Shown one piece after another: positions 34,536-43,484 of a DNA stretch of 64,000 bases. The translations under genes and the position numbers were made by a program. Positions within the stretch are counted from its first letter, which is position 1. The number at the start of each line of letters is the position of its first letter. The notes below the pieces were generated by a model. That model ran no database searches and had not been told where the DNA came from. It was given only the letters and a program-made list of their open reading frames with translations. Origin of the DNA: CAWIJJ01 sp963836405 (lineage in GTDB: Bacteria > Acidobacteriota > Terriglobia > Bryobacterales > Bryobacteraceae). The DNA lies in the NCBI GenBank assembly GCA_963836405.1, contig CAWIJL010000007.1:496001-560000 (forward strand), given 5' to 3'.

Positions 34536-35496
34536 AGTAACCCATTCGGAAAAAGGCCCGGAGCGACGGGAGGCCGCGCGGTTGAATCAGCTTTACCTGC
34601 ACCTTGCGGTATTTGCCGTCCCGTTCCTGGTTTAGCGGCGAGTAGCCGATCACGTATTGATTTCGGAGTTCCACTCCAACTTTGGCGGCGATGTCCGGCA
34701 ATTCGTTGATGTTCTCTACCGGGTAGTGCCGGCCACCGGTCTGTTCGGCGATTTCCGTCAGCAAACCTTGTCCCGAGGCCTCTTCCGGCGTCCGCCCGCG
34801 GGCCGACATCGGTTCGTAAATTCCAATGCCGTAGATTTGGACGTCCGCTTCCTTGACCAGGTTTTTAATTTCTCCTTCCGAATAGCGGCTATTATTATCG
34901 CCACCGTCGGAAATCACCAGCAAAGCCCGGCGCGGATTGCGCGCCTTTTTCATTTCGTGGAGGCCGAAGTAAAGAGCGTCGAGCAGCGCCGTCCGCCCCT
35001 TGGACTGCGTGAAGGTCAAGCGGTTCTGAATCTCTTCGAGATTATGTGTGAACCCCTGAACCATATCCGCGGTATCTCCGAACTGCACCAGGAAAAACTC
35101 GTCCTCCGGGTTGGCCGTTCTGAAAAATTGCGATACCGCCTGGCGCGATTTTTCCAGCTTTTTTCCCATGCTCCCGCTGCAATCGAAGATCACACCGATG
35201 GATAGCGGCGCGTCCTCGCTCGAAAACGAGGCGATCATCTGCTCTTTTTTGTCCTCTAAGACCTTGAAATTCTCTCGTTCAAGTCCCGTGACAAACCGGT
35301 TCATCGGGTCGGTGACCGTAACCGGGATCAGGACGAGGTTGGTATCGACGCGGATATTTGCCCGGGGACCACCCAATTCGGCTTCGGGCGTTTTGGCCCT
35401 CGGCACAATGCTCACCTGTGCGCCCACAATGAGACAAATTCCGGGCGCCGCACACAACGCTATGAACCCAAACAGCTTATGGCAGGACGGCAGCAT
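34519..35496 (-). CDS. Secreted VWFA-related acidobacterial protein (TIGR03436-like), copy 1
   Basis: 325 residues. Signal peptide within the first 27 residues, then LVLIPVTVTDPMNRFVTGL and FKVLEDKKEQMIASFS (pre-VWA segment), the MIDAS motif DCSGSM near residue 109, the SKGRTALLDAL Thr loop and ISDGGDNNSRYS. The end, KVQVKLIQPRGLPSLRAFFRMGYY, parallels the neighbouring copy. Same order of motifs and similar length as the gene that overlaps its 3' end, so the two are paralogues, perhaps forming a complex. Divergent from kdsB across 47 bases. Confidence 0.88.
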   Translation of the reverse strand: MLPSCHKLFGFIALCAAPGICLIVGAQVSIVPRAKTPEAELGGPRANIRVDTNLVLIPVTVTDPMNRFVTGLERENFKVLEDKKEQMIASFSSEDAPLSIGVIFDCSGSMGKKLEKSRQAVSQFFRTANPEDEFFLVQFGDTADMVQGFTHNLEEIQNRLTFTQSKGRTALLDALYFGLHEMKKARNPRRALLVISDGGDNNSRYSEGEIKNLVKEADVQIYGIGIYEPMSARGRTPEEASGQGLLTEIAEQTGGRHYPVENINELPDIAAKVGVELRNQYVIGYSPLNQERDGKYRKVQVKLIQPRGLPSLRAFFRMGYYAPSQ

Positions 35497-35543
35497 AAGT
35501 GGCTTGCCAGCCTTTCTTTACCCAAGAATAGCATAGCGATTTT

Positions 35544-36326
35544 ATGGTAAGATCGCCTGTGCCGCGTAAAATCTTGGGCGTCATCCCTGCGCGCTACAAT
35601 TCCTCTCGTTTTCCTGGAAAAGTCCTCGTCCCCATTCACTCCAAAAGCATGTTGCAGCACGTCTACGAGCGCGCATCGCAGGCGCGATATCTCACCAGCA
35701 CGATCATTGCCACCGACGACGAGCGCATCTACGAAACCGCGCGCGCCTTCGGAGCTCGCGTGCGCATGACCCGTCCGGACCACCCTACCGGGACCGACCG
35801 GGTGGCTGAAGTCGCTGCCTCCGATAACGCCGAGATCATCGTCAACATCCAGGGTGACGAGCCCCTGATCGATCCCGACGCCATCGATGCCGCCATCCTG
35901 CCCATGGTGCACGATCCCGAAATCCCCATGGGCACCTTGAAGAAGCGAATCGAAAATCTGCGCGAGATTGACGACCCCAACGTGGTCAAGGTGGTCACCG
36001 GGCTCTCGGGCGACGCCATCTATTTTTCGCGCCATCCCATTCCCTACGTGCGGAGCGATGGGGCAACAAGGCCGTCAACCGGCCACTACAAACACATCGG
36101 CCTCTACGTTTACCAGAGGGATCTGCTGCTCGAGTATTCGAGCCTGCCGGTGGGACCGCTCGAACAGGCCGAGCGGCTGGAACAATTGCGCGCGCTCGAG
36201 AACGGTTACCGGATCCGCGTGGTCGAAACCGAATACGAGTCGCTCGGGGTGGATACGCCGCAGGACCTGGAGCGCGTCCTGGCGTTGCATGAAGCATCTT
36301 TGCGGGGGTTGGAGCAGAATGGCTAA
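35544..36326 (+). CDS. kdsB: 3-deoxy-manno-octulosonate cytidylyltransferase (CMP-KDO synthetase)
   Basis: 260 residues. KdsB activates KDO with CTP to CMP-KDO for lipopolysaccharide inner-core synthesis in the cytoplasm. Motifs: GVIPARYNSSRFPGKVL at the nucleotide-binding N-terminus, IIATDDERI, MTRPDHPTGTDRVAEVA, VNIQGDEPLIDP, and YKHIGLYVYQRDLL. The ATG at 35544 lacks a Shine-Dalgarno sequence; the GTG at 35559, five codons later, would also give a family-like start. The 3' end overlaps pyrG by 8 nt, coupling the enzyme to its CTP supplier. Confidence 0.95.
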   Translation: MVRSPVPRKILGVIPARYNSSRFPGKVLVPIHSKSMLQHVYERASQARYLTSTIIATDDERIYETARAFGARVRMTRPDHPTGTDRVAEVAASDNAEIIVNIQGDEPLIDPDAIDAAILPMVHDPEIPMGTLKKRIENLREIDDPNVVKVVTGLSGDAIYFSRHPIPYVRSDGATRPSTGHYKHIGLYVYQRDLLLEYSSLPVGPLEQAERLEQLRALENGYRIRVVETEYESLGVDTPQDLERVLALHEASLRGLEQNG

Positions 36327-37977
36327 GTTCATTTTCGTGACGGGGGGAGTGGTTTCGTCACTGGGTAAAGGGATCGCCGCGGCATCGATCGGTTGCTTGC
36401 TCGAGAGTCGCGGGCTCAAGGTGACGTGCCAGAAATTCGATCCGTACCTCAACGTCGATCCGGGCACCATGAGCCCGTTCCAGCACGGCGAGGTGTTTGT
36501 CACCGACGATGGGGCGGAAACCGACCTCGACCTGGGTCACTACGAGCGGTTCACGCACGCCCGGCTGACGCAGGCCAACAATCTCACCTCCGGCCGGATC
36601 TACGAGCAGATCATCGCCCGTGAGCGCCGCGGCGATTATCTCGGCAAGACGGTGCAGGTGATTCCGCACGTCACCAACGAAATCAAATCCGCGCTGAAGA
36701 AGGTGGCACAGGACGTGGACGTGGTGATCGCCGAGATTGGCGGCACAGTGGGCGATATCGAGTCCCTGCCGTTTCTCGAAGCCATCCGCCAGATGCGACA
36801 CGAGCAGGGGCGCGCCAATTCCCTCTTCGTGCACGTGACGCTGGTCCCCTGGATCGCCGCCGCACAGGAGCTGAAGACCAAGCCCACCCAGCATAGCGTG
36901 AAGGAACTGCGCGCCATCGGTATCCAGCCCGATATCCTGCTCTGCCGCTCCGAGCGTTTCATTCCGCAGGAGATGAAGGAAAAGATCGCGTTGTTCTGCG
37001 ACGTGGACATCGACGCCGTGGTCACCGCGCGCGACGTCAAGTCGGTCTACGAGGCGCCGCTCATGTTCGCCGGCGAAGGCGTGGACGACATTGTGGTGCG
37101 CCTGCTCGGAATCGCCGCTCCCCCCCGCGACCTGACGCGCTGGAAAGCCATGATCGAGCGCATGCAGAACCCGCGCGACGAGGTCTCCATCGCCATTGTC
37201 GGCAAGTACGTCGAATATGAGGATTCCTACAAGAGCCTGAAGGAAGCCCTGCTGCACGGCGGCATGGCCCACCAACTCAAGGTCAATATCCACTGGGTGG
37301 AGGCCGAGGGCATTCACGGCGATGGCTGGGAGCGGCAACTCGAAGGCTACGACGCCATCCTGGTGCCGGGCGGCTTCGGCAAGCGCGGCATCGATGGCAT
37401 GTTGAACGCCATCCGTTTCGCCCGCGAACGCAAGGTTCCCTACTTCGGCATCTGCCTGGGAATGCAAACCCTGGTGATCGAATTCGCGCGCCACGTGTGC
37501 GGCCTGGAGGAGGCCGATTCAAGCGAGTTCAACCCCGGCACCCCGCACCGCGTCATCTACAAACTGCGCGAGCTCAAGGGCGTGGAGGAGTTGGGCGGCA
37601 CCATGCGACTCGGAAGCTGGCCCTGCCGGTTGGTTTCCGACAGCGCCGCGTACCGCGCCTACGGAGCCAAAGAGATCCAGGAGCGTCACCGCCACCGCTA
37701 CGAGTTCAACCGGGAATACGAGGACCGTCTGAAAGCCGCTGGTCTCCGCATTACGGGCGAAACGCCCGACAACACGTACGTGGAGATCTGCGAAATCGCC
37801 GATCACCCCTGGTTCCTGGGCTGCCAGTTCCATCCGGAGTTCAAGTCGAAGCCGATGGAGCCGCACCCGCTGTTCAAAGCGTTCGTGGGAGCCGCCTACG
37901 AGCACCGTTCACAGCGCTCCGCCCGCGGAATCGACGAGCAGATGCGGGAGGAGCCGCAGTACTCGCGTGGGGATTGA
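36319..37977 (+). CDS. pyrG: CTP synthase (glutamine hydrolysing)
   Basis: 552 residues. It makes CTP from UTP, ATP and glutamine. The synthetase domain (1-270) starts AKFIFVTGGVVSSLGKGI and includes KFDPYLNVDPGTMSPFQHGE and the ETDLDLGHYERF segment. The glutamine amidotransferase domain (about 300-545) has the oxyanion strand VPGGFGKRG, nucleophile Cys in YFGICLGMQ, and the His-Glu pair in QFHPEFKS. The start lies in the kdsB 3' end (GGAG five bases upstream). An open frame extends 350 bases further upstream, but only within kdsB. The 3' end overlaps kdsA by 11 nt. Confidence 0.97.
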   Translation: MAKFIFVTGGVVSSLGKGIAAASIGCLLESRGLKVTCQKFDPYLNVDPGTMSPFQHGEVFVTDDGAETDLDLGHYERFTHARLTQANNLTSGRIYEQIIARERRGDYLGKTVQVIPHVTNEIKSALKKVAQDVDVVIAEIGGTVGDIESLPFLEAIRQMRHEQGRANSLFVHVTLVPWIAAAQELKTKPTQHSVKELRAIGIQPDILLCRSERFIPQEMKEKIALFCDVDIDAVVTARDVKSVYEAPLMFAGEGVDDIVVRLLGIAAPPRDLTRWKAMIERMQNPRDEVSIAIVGKYVEYEDSYKSLKEALLHGGMAHQLKVNIHWVEAEGIHGDGWERQLEGYDAILVPGGFGKRGIDGMLNAIRFARERKVPYFGICLGMQTLVIEFARHVCGLEEADSSEFNPGTPHRVIYKLRELKGVEELGGTMRLGSWPCRLVSDSAAYRAYGAKEIQERHRHRYEFNREYEDRLKAAGLRITGETPDNTYVEICEIADHPWFLGCQFHPEFKSKPMEPHPLFKAFVGAAYEHRSQRSARGIDEQMREEPQYSRGD

Positions 37978-38776
37978 GTTCGCTGCATTCGCCGCGGGCC
38001 GTCCCCTGGTGTTGATCGCCGGTCCGTGCGTCATCGAAAGCGAGGAGCACGTCCATTTCATGGCGGACGGGATTCGCCGCGCGGTGGGCGAGTTCGTCTT
38101 CAAGGCGTCGTTCGATAAGGCCAACCGCACCAGCGGCAATGCCTACCGCGGTCCCGGCCTCCAGGAAGGATTGCGCATCCTGGCCGGCGTCAAGGCGCGA
38201 GGCTACCCGATTCTGACCGACATTCACGAACCGGCGCAAGCCGAACCCGCCGCCGAGGTAGCCGACATTGTCCAGATCCCCGCCTTCCTCTGCCGGCAGA
38301 CCGACCTGCTCGAAGCAGCCGGACGGACCGACCGGATCGTCAACATTAAAAAGGGGCAGTTCGTTGCGCCGCACGACATCCACCGGGCCGCCGAAAAGGT
38401 GGCGTCAACCGGAAATCGTCAGGTGATCCTCACCGAACGCGGGTCCAGCTTCGGCTACAACAATCTGGTGGTGGACATGCGGGGTCTGAAAATCATGCGC
38501 GACGCCGGGTGGCCCGTAGTCTTCGATGCCACCCACTCGGTCCAGGTGCCGGGCGGCGCCGGCGCGGCGTCGGGCGGCCAGCCCGAATTTATCGAACCGC
38601 TGGCGCGCGCGGCGGTGGCGGCCGGAGTGAACGGCGTCTTCGTCGAAGTGCATGACCAGCCCGAAAAGGCCCTCTCCGACGGCGCCAACGCCCTCCGTCT
38701 GGATCTTCTCGCCGACTTCTGGCGCAAACTCAAAGAAATACACGCAGTAGTGGGTCTGCACGAAAAGCCCAACTGA
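37967..38776 (+). CDS. kdsA: 2-dehydro-3-deoxyphosphooctonate aldolase (KDO-8-phosphate synthase)
   Basis: 269 residues from a GTG start inside the end of pyrG, with GGGAGGAG at 37946-37953. It condenses phosphoenolpyruvate and arabinose-5-phosphate. Motifs: LVLIAGPCVIESEEH (the Cys of metal-dependent forms is present in GPC), FKASFDKANRTSGNAYRGPG, PAFLCRQTDLL, NIKKGQFVAPHDI, TERGSSFGYNNLVVDMRGL and FDATHSVQVPGG. With kdsB and pyrG it makes a compact CMP-KDO operon. Confidence 0.96.
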   Translation: MGIEFAAFAAGRPLVLIAGPCVIESEEHVHFMADGIRRAVGEFVFKASFDKANRTSGNAYRGPGLQEGLRILAGVKARGYPILTDIHEPAQAEPAAEVADIVQIPAFLCRQTDLLEAAGRTDRIVNIKKGQFVAPHDIHRAAEKVASTGNRQVILTERGSSFGYNNLVVDMRGLKIMRDAGWPVVFDATHSVQVPGGAGAASGGQPEFIEPLARAAVAAGVNGVFVEVHDQPEKALSDGANALRLDLLADFWRKLKEIHAVVGLHEKPN

Positions 38777-38801
38777 CACGTCATAGAATACAGGTAAACG
38801 T

Positions 38802-39269
38802 ATGTTCAACCGCAGCAAGCGCCGCCTCGGCTTCTCCCTTATCGAGCTTCTGATCGTGATCACGATTATTCTCATCATCATCACGATTGCGGTCCCGAAG
38901 TATAACAATACACAGAAGTTCGTTCGCGAGACGGCGGCCATCAAGGCCATTCAGACGATCCACCAGATGCAGGTGCAGTATCAATCGCAGTACGGCCGGT
39001 ACGCGACGTCGCTCGCCGAACTCGGCCCGCCCACCGGCGGCGCACCTTCGCCTGCGGCTGCCGACCTGATCGGCAGGGATCTGTCGGAAGGCACCAAGCA
39101 GGGATACAAGTTCACCGTGGCCGGAAACCAAAGCAGCTATACCGTCAACGCCGTGCCGGTGACCTACGGCAGCGATGGAAACCGCACATTCTTCTCGGAC
39201 CAAAGCATGGTTATCCGGGAGAATTACGGTCCGGAGCCCGCGACGCCCGCCAGCAAAGAACTGCGCTAA
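38802..39269 (+). CDS. Type IV pilin-like (prepilin) protein
   Basis: 155 residues. The type III prepilin leader is clear: RRLGFSLIELLIVITI, with cleavage expected between Gly and Phe and the conserved Glu at position +5, followed by the hydrophobic helix IILIIITIAVPKY. The C-terminal globular part (ALETL-like AIQTIHQMQVQYQSQYGRYATSLAELG) resembles PilA/GspG-type major pilins; no Cys pair is present. It stands alone, without assembly genes nearby, 25 bases after kdsA. Confidence 0.85.
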   Translation: MFNRSKRRLGFSLIELLIVITIILIIITIAVPKYNNTQKFVRETAAIKAIQTIHQMQVQYQSQYGRYATSLAELGPPTGGAPSPAAADLIGRDLSEGTKQGYKFTVAGNQSSYTVNAVPVTYGSDGNRTFFSDQSMVIRENYGPEPATPASKELR

Positions 39270-39278
39270 CTCTTAGGG

Positions 39279-39301
39279 AGGACAGGCCGGAGGCGTGTCC
39301 T
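39279..39301. repeat. Imperfect palindrome AGGACAGGCC-GGA-GGCGTGTCCT
   Basis: Ten-base arms with a single mismatch around a GGA loop, between the pilin and cytochrome genes, whose stops converge here. No T-run. Its core AGGCCGGAGGC recurs in the palindrome at 62358-62375, also between convergent genes, which points to a dispersed short repeat that may act as a bidirectional message end. Confidence 0.5.
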
Positions 39302-39617
39302 ACAGGGTCTTGAGATAAGCGATGAGGTCGTCTTTTTCTTTGTCGCTCAGCATGTCCTTATAGCCCGGCATGCCGTTGCCACCCTCGTCGATCTTGGCGC
39401 GGACCGTGGCCTCGGTGGGCTTCTTGCCGTTGGTCAGCTTGTCTTTCTGGAACAATCCCTTAAGGCCCGGCCCCATCTTTTTGTCTTCGCCCGTACTGTG
39501 GCAAACTCCACACTGCTCGAAAACCTGTTTGCCCTTGGCTGCGTCGCCGGCCGCCAGCGCCACGTTCGATCCGGCTGCCAGAGCCGCGCAGAGCGCCATA
39601 ATCTGCAATCGCTGCAT
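39300..39617 (-). CDS. Small periplasmic cytochrome c
   Basis: 105 residues from the ATG at 39617, chosen because GGAGGG lies ten bases upstream; two earlier in-frame ATGs would add 6 or 12 polar residues before the signal peptide. After the signal (ALCAALAAGSNVALA) comes a single class I cytochrome c domain with haem motif CGVCHS near residue 37 and axial Met in GGNGMPGYKDMLSDKEK. It resembles small electron carriers of the c5/c555 type working in the periplasm. Confidence 0.92.
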   Translation of the reverse strand: MQRLQIMALCAALAAGSNVALAAGDAAKGKQVFEQCGVCHSTGEDKKMGPGLKGLFQKDKLTNGKKPTEATVRAKIDEGGNGMPGYKDMLSDKEKDDLIAYLKTL

Positions 39618-39705
39618 TTTGCCTGTACCCTCCATATGGTCCGACTTGACCATCTTACAATTCCCGATGCCCGAGTTGAACCCCGCGTTCCCCGTTTAAC
39701 GAAAG

Positions 39706-42700
39706 CTACATCTGTTTGAGCAGTTCCCGGACGGCCTCATCGAGCTGCGAATCGACCGCGGTATAGCTCTCTCCCACCGGCCGCGAAACCGGAATATCCA
39801 CCGTCCGCGGGTGCAACTCCATATCGTCTCCGGCCGCCCCGCGGATACGCGAGTGCGGGAGCCGGAACGTGGTGCCGTCGATCAGCGTCGTGTTCCACGT
39901 GTAGATGATCCATCCCGCCGTCGGCTCGCCCACCACTTTTCCGAGTTTCAGCGTTTTGTAGCCTTCCGTGAAATCCTCGGCGTCGGAGAGCGAGTGCTGG
40001 TTCGTTACCAGAATCGTCGGCGCTTCGAGCGCCCTCTGCCCCAAAACCGCGCGCGCCGGAGCTTCCGGGCGGTCCCGCTCCGTCATCCGCAGATACGGCC
40101 GCCGCGAAAACACGTCCAGCGCATAGGCGTTAACGAAGCCGCCGTTATTGTTCCGAATGTCGATCACCACTCCCTGCCTCGCCTGGTTTTCGGCATCCAG
40201 ATCCAGATGCAGCCGGTTCAACGAGCCTTCCGACATATCCAGCATATGGACGTAGCCGAGCTTCCCACCGCTAACCTTGGCCACGTAATCGCGATTCTGG
40301 TTCACCCATTCGCGGTACAGCAGCGCTTTCTCGGTGGTGAGATTGCAGGGCAGCACCGGGACGTCCCGCCCCGAAACGCGCAGCAGCACCCGCTTGCCGA
40401 TTTTGTGGTCGAGCTGTTCGTCCAGGTTGGTCCTGCCGTCGACCGGCACTCCGTCAACGGCCTCGACGATCTCCCCCGCCTTGATGCCGGCCACCGCCGC
40501 CGGACCCAGCGGGATCGCCGAGGCGACCTTCAGCCTTCCCGCGCTCTCGAATTCCGCGCGGTCGAAACGCAGTCCCAGGCGGCCCGTTACCGTCTGCGCC
40601 GCGCCTCCCGGAGGATTCGCGCCCAGGTGCGACGCATTCAATTCCCCAACCATCAAGCTCAAGAGCCGGCGCATCTCGTCGGCAGTGGCCGCGCCCGCGA
40701 TCAACGGCTCGTAGGTGGCCCGCACCGCGTTCCAGTCGGCGCCGTTGAACCCGGGGTCGAAGAACTGATCGCGCAGATAGCTCCACGCCTGCGTGAAGAC
40801 TTCCAGCTTCTCCGTCCCGAAATCCACAGCCATTTCGGCGGTGACGGCCACAGCCTTGGGCTGCCGCGTTTCCAGCGCTACCGAATAAATGGAGCCGCGA
40901 TCGAGGTAGAAGGCCTCCTTGCTGTCCGGCGAAAAGTGGACCTCCTCCTTCCGCCCCGGCGTGGAGGTGAGTTGCCGGGCGACGCGCGGGTCGCGCGCCA
41001 GTTCGTCCAGCGAGTACGCATAGAGGTTCTGCTGGCCGGCCGCCGACGCCACCATCACCGCCCATTTCCCGTCCGGACTGATGACTGCCGAACCCACGTT
41101 CAGGCCCACCGGGAGCAATGAGAGCCTCTCCCGAATCCCGTCGAACACGATTGAAACCGGAGCGGGTGCGCCGGGGGCGGATTTAGCAGGCTCGGCCGGC
41201 TTGCTCTCGCCCGTGCCCGTGCCCGTCGGTGTACGCGGCGGGTCCTCCTTGAACAGATCGCGGAACTGGTCCTCGCGGAAACGCGGCGTTCGCGGAACCA
41301 GGTCTATCCGCGCCACCTGCCCGTCCTCGGTTCTCTGCGAGGTGGTAAACAACAGGAATTTGCCGTCCGGGCTCCAGGCCAGCTCGCGGCTGCTGGTATT
41401 CGCCAGGAAGCTCAGCGGTCGCGCCTGCCCACCCTTGGCCGGCACCGCGAAAACGTTGTTAAAGGCTTTGCTGCCCACGTCCATGTACGCCAGCCACTGG
41501 TTGTCGGGCGACCAGACGAACGGATGATCCTCGAGCAGCGGCGGCCGGTCGAAGTACCCGCTGGCGGCGGTCCGCTCCTCCTTGCTTGTCATGTCCAGGA
41601 TGCGCAGTTCGCGCCCGTTGCGAATAAACGCCAGCAGCTTGCCGTCGGGAGAGAATCGCGGCGCATAGTCGGGTCCAGAAGCGGTGAGACAGGTCTCCTT
41701 GGCGCTGGTGAAGTCGTATAGGTAAAGGCGGCTGGCGCCATCGCGGTCGGAAGCGTATACCAGGCGCCGGCTGTCCGGAGCCCAGGCGAGCTGCGATTCC
41801 TGCGCCGCGGTGCGGGTCAGCCGCTGCGCCTCGCCACCGTCCTTGGCGGACGCGGCGAACACTTCGCCATGACTGGTGAAGGCTACCTTTTTGCCGTCTG
41901 GCGAGAGCGCCAGTTCCTGAAACTGCCCGGCCAGCGAGACGTGCTGCACGGCCGGCCCGGAAGGCACGCCGCGGCGCACGATTTCGACGGCCGCTGCCTG
42001 GCCGGACTCCGTGTCCAGCTTCCAGATGTGGAAATCGCGCTCGAATACGATGGTGCGGCCGCCGGTCGAGATGGAGGGCCACAGCACCCGGCCGCCGGTA
42101 AACTTCGTCACCTGCCGCGGCGCACCGTTGAGCGGCTTCTGCCAGATATTCTGCGCCCCGCCGCGGTCCGACATGTAGAAGAGCGCGCGGCCGTCCTTGC
42201 TCCACATCGGCCACGCCTCCTTGGCCCCGCCCGCCGTGACACGCTCGTAGCGGGGAGGGTCGCCGTCGCGGCGCAGCCAGATCTCGGATTCGTCGATGTG
42301 GCTGTGCCCTTTGCGCCACCACTGGCTGCCCGCCAGGCCGCGAGCCGTCAAGGCCAGCGTTTGGCCATCAGGGGAAGGCGCGCTGAAATACTCGGTGGTG
42401 TACCGGTCCGCGCTGACCGGCATGGGCGTTCCGCCTTCTTTGGACACGCGGCATACGTCGGTCATGCCGGCGATGTCGCGGGCGTTCGACGAAAAGTACA
42501 CCCAGCGGCTGTCCGGCGACCACGATTCCGCCAGTTCAGCAGCGTCGTCGAAGGTCAGGCGTTTCAGTTCCCCCGTACCCAGCGTCAGCACATAGACATC
42601 GCCATTGCCGGTGCGGGTGGAGGTGAAGGCCAGGTATTTGCCGTCCGGCGAGTAGCGCGGCGCGCTTTCCGTGGCGGGGTGGGAGATCAGCAGCCGCGCT

Positions 42701-42861
42701 TCCCCGCCCCGGGACGGCACGGTCCAGATGTCGCCTCCGGAAACGAAGGCGATTTCGGCGCCGTCGGGCGAAATGCCGGGATCGCCGAAGTACGGCTGCG
42801 GCTGCACAGCGGAATAGGCCGCCGCCACGCCAATCCAAAGCAAACTAACCTGCTTCCACAT
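39706..42861 (-). CDS. Secreted Tricorn-like S41 peptidase
   Basis: 1051 residues. A signal peptide is followed by two propeller regions of WD40-like/TolB-like repeats with the recurrent SPDGKxLAF pattern (about residues 25-310 and 320-650), a Pro-rich linker near 545-565, a helical C1 domain, a PDZ domain at about 760-830 (GLRFDRAEFESAGRL, GIKAGEIVEAVDG) and the S41 peptidase core at about 850-1040. In the core, VVIDIRNNNGG and NQHSLSDAEDF are visible; the Ser of HSLSDAEDF is the likely nucleophile, and IDGTTFRLPH the later strand. This is the Tricorn protease arrangement, here exported. Peptide degradation in the periplasm is the probable role. Confidence 0.92.
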   Translation of the reverse strand: MWKQVSLLWIGVAAAYSAVQPQPYFGDPGISPDGAEIAFVSGGDIWTVPSRGGEARLLISHPATESAPRYSPDGKYLAFTSTRTGNGDVYVLTLGTGELKRLTFDDAAELAESWSPDSRWVYFSSNARDIAGMTDVCRVSKEGGTPMPVSADRYTTEYFSAPSPDGQTLALTARGLAGSQWWRKGHSHIDESEIWLRRDGDPPRYERVTAGGAKEAWPMWSKDGRALFYMSDRGGAQNIWQKPLNGAPRQVTKFTGGRVLWPSISTGGRTIVFERDFHIWKLDTESGQAAAVEIVRRGVPSGPAVQHVSLAGQFQELALSPDGKKVAFTSHGEVFAASAKDGGEAQRLTRTAAQESQLAWAPDSRRLVYASDRDGASRLYLYDFTSAKETCLTASGPDYAPRFSPDGKLLAFIRNGRELRILDMTSKEERTAASGYFDRPPLLEDHPFVWSPDNQWLAYMDVGSKAFNNVFAVPAKGGQARPLSFLANTSSRELAWSPDGKFLLFTTSQRTEDGQVARIDLVPRTPRFREDQFRDLFKEDPPRTPTGTGTGESKPAEPAKSAPGAPAPVSIVFDGIRERLSLLPVGLNVGSAVISPDGKWAVMVASAAGQQNLYAYSLDELARDPRVARQLTSTPGRKEEVHFSPDSKEAFYLDRGSIYSVALETRQPKAVAVTAEMAVDFGTEKLEVFTQAWSYLRDQFFDPGFNGADWNAVRATYEPLIAGAATADEMRRLLSLMVGELNASHLGANPPGGAAQTVTGRLGLRFDRAEFESAGRLKVASAIPLGPAAVAGIKAGEIVEAVDGVPVDGRTNLDEQLDHKIGKRVLLRVSGRDVPVLPCNLTTEKALLYREWVNQNRDYVAKVSGGKLGYVHMLDMSEGSLNRLHLDLDAENQARQGVVIDIRNNNGGFVNAYALDVFSRRPYLRMTERDRPEAPARAVLGQRALEAPTILVTNQHSLSDAEDFTEGYKTLKLGKVVGEPTAGWIIYTWNTTLIDGTTFRLPHSRIRGAAGDDMELHPRTVDIPVSRPVGESYTAVDSQLDEAVRELLKQM

Positions 42862-42890
42862 GCAGGTATGGTATTACGATTGCCCTTGCT

Positions 42891-43370
42891 TCAGGCCAGT
42901 TGCTTTCGCTGCGGCTGGAAGTCGGCGATGCTGATCACGGCCTTGTCGAAAATGGTCATATCCTGCACCAGGCGCCCGACGTCCGCACCCTCGTCCATGA
43001 CGATTTCGTGCTCGATCCAGTCCGACAGCGGGATATTGCGGAAGAACATGCGCTCCTGGAGCACCAGGCTCTTGCGGTTGTGCAGCAGCATGCGGTTTTC
43101 GCGCGTATAGTGCCGCTGTTCCACCTTGATTTCGCTCAGGAACGCGTCGAACGCCTTGCGGCGGGCCGTCTCCTCCGCCGCACGCAGAGCGGTGGGGAGC
43201 GACTCCTGCAAAGCGGTGCGCTGCGCATCCAACGAGCCCCGCGCGGCGGCCAGCTCGGCGCGCTGGTCGGCCAGTTTCACCTCCATGCGGGACTGCATCA
43301 CGAACCAGGACAGCACACCGGAGGCGATGGCCACAAAGCCTGGCAATAGGACCCACAGTACGGCTTCCAT
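42891..43370 (-). CDS. Membrane-anchored coiled-coil protein of unknown function
   Basis: 159 residues from the ATG at 43370; the frame is open further but without coding character. One N-terminal helix (VLWVLLPGFVAIASGVLSWFV), then a long charged coiled coil (about residues 28-75, MEVKLADQRAELAAARG onward), then a compact C-terminal part with NRMLLHNRKSLVLQERMFF and IPLSDWIEHEIVMDEG. The order of helix, coiled coil and small domain suggests an inner-membrane scaffold. I do not recognise the family. No Shine-Dalgarno sequence is visible; a GGTTAA-TG-TTAACC inverted repeat sits three bases upstream of the start. Confidence 0.7.
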   Translation of the reverse strand: MEAVLWVLLPGFVAIASGVLSWFVMQSRMEVKLADQRAELAAARGSLDAQRTALQESLPTALRAAEETARRKAFDAFLSEIKVEQRHYTRENRMLLHNRKSLVLQERMFFRNIPLSDWIEHEIVMDEGADVGRLVQDMTIFDKAVISIADFQPQRKQLA

Positions 43371-43372
43371 GG

Positions 43373-43386
43373 GGTTAATGTTAACC
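43373..43386. promoter_or_regulatory. Inverted repeat GGTTAATGTTAACC just upstream of a start codon
   Basis: Arms GGTTAA (43373-43378) and TTAACC (43381-43386) with a two-base centre lie three bases upstream of the reverse-strand ATG at 43370, in the divergent region shared with the lipoprotein gene. The position is that of an operator that could block transcription or initiation of the coiled-coil gene; no regulator gene is adjacent. A chance palindrome is possible. Confidence 0.35.
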
Positions 43387-43470
43387 ACTCCGCAGAGGCC
43401 CGGAAAAGATCTCAATGGTAAGCAACGGGAGGTTACCTGGGGTGAATGGGCGCGCTCTTTTCCCGGGCGA

Positions 43471-43476
43471 TATAAT
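43471..43476 (+). promoter_or_regulatory. Consensus -10 box TATAAT, candidate leaderless start
   Basis: TATAAT at 43471-43476 is a perfect -10 hexamer whose expected transcription start (about 43483) falls within two bases of the lipoprotein ATG at 43485. No Shine-Dalgarno sequence is present between them. A message starting there would be leaderless. No good -35 box is visible. Confidence 0.45.
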
Positions 43477-43484
43477 GGCTTTGT

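Noticed and set aside
35968..36318. N-terminal extension of pyrG
   Set aside because: Covers kdsB in another frame; CTP synthase begins canonically at 36319.
36319..37977. Glutamine amidotransferase part of pyrG as a separate gene
   Set aside because: The frame is continuous with the synthetase domain and total length is normal for a single CTP synthase.
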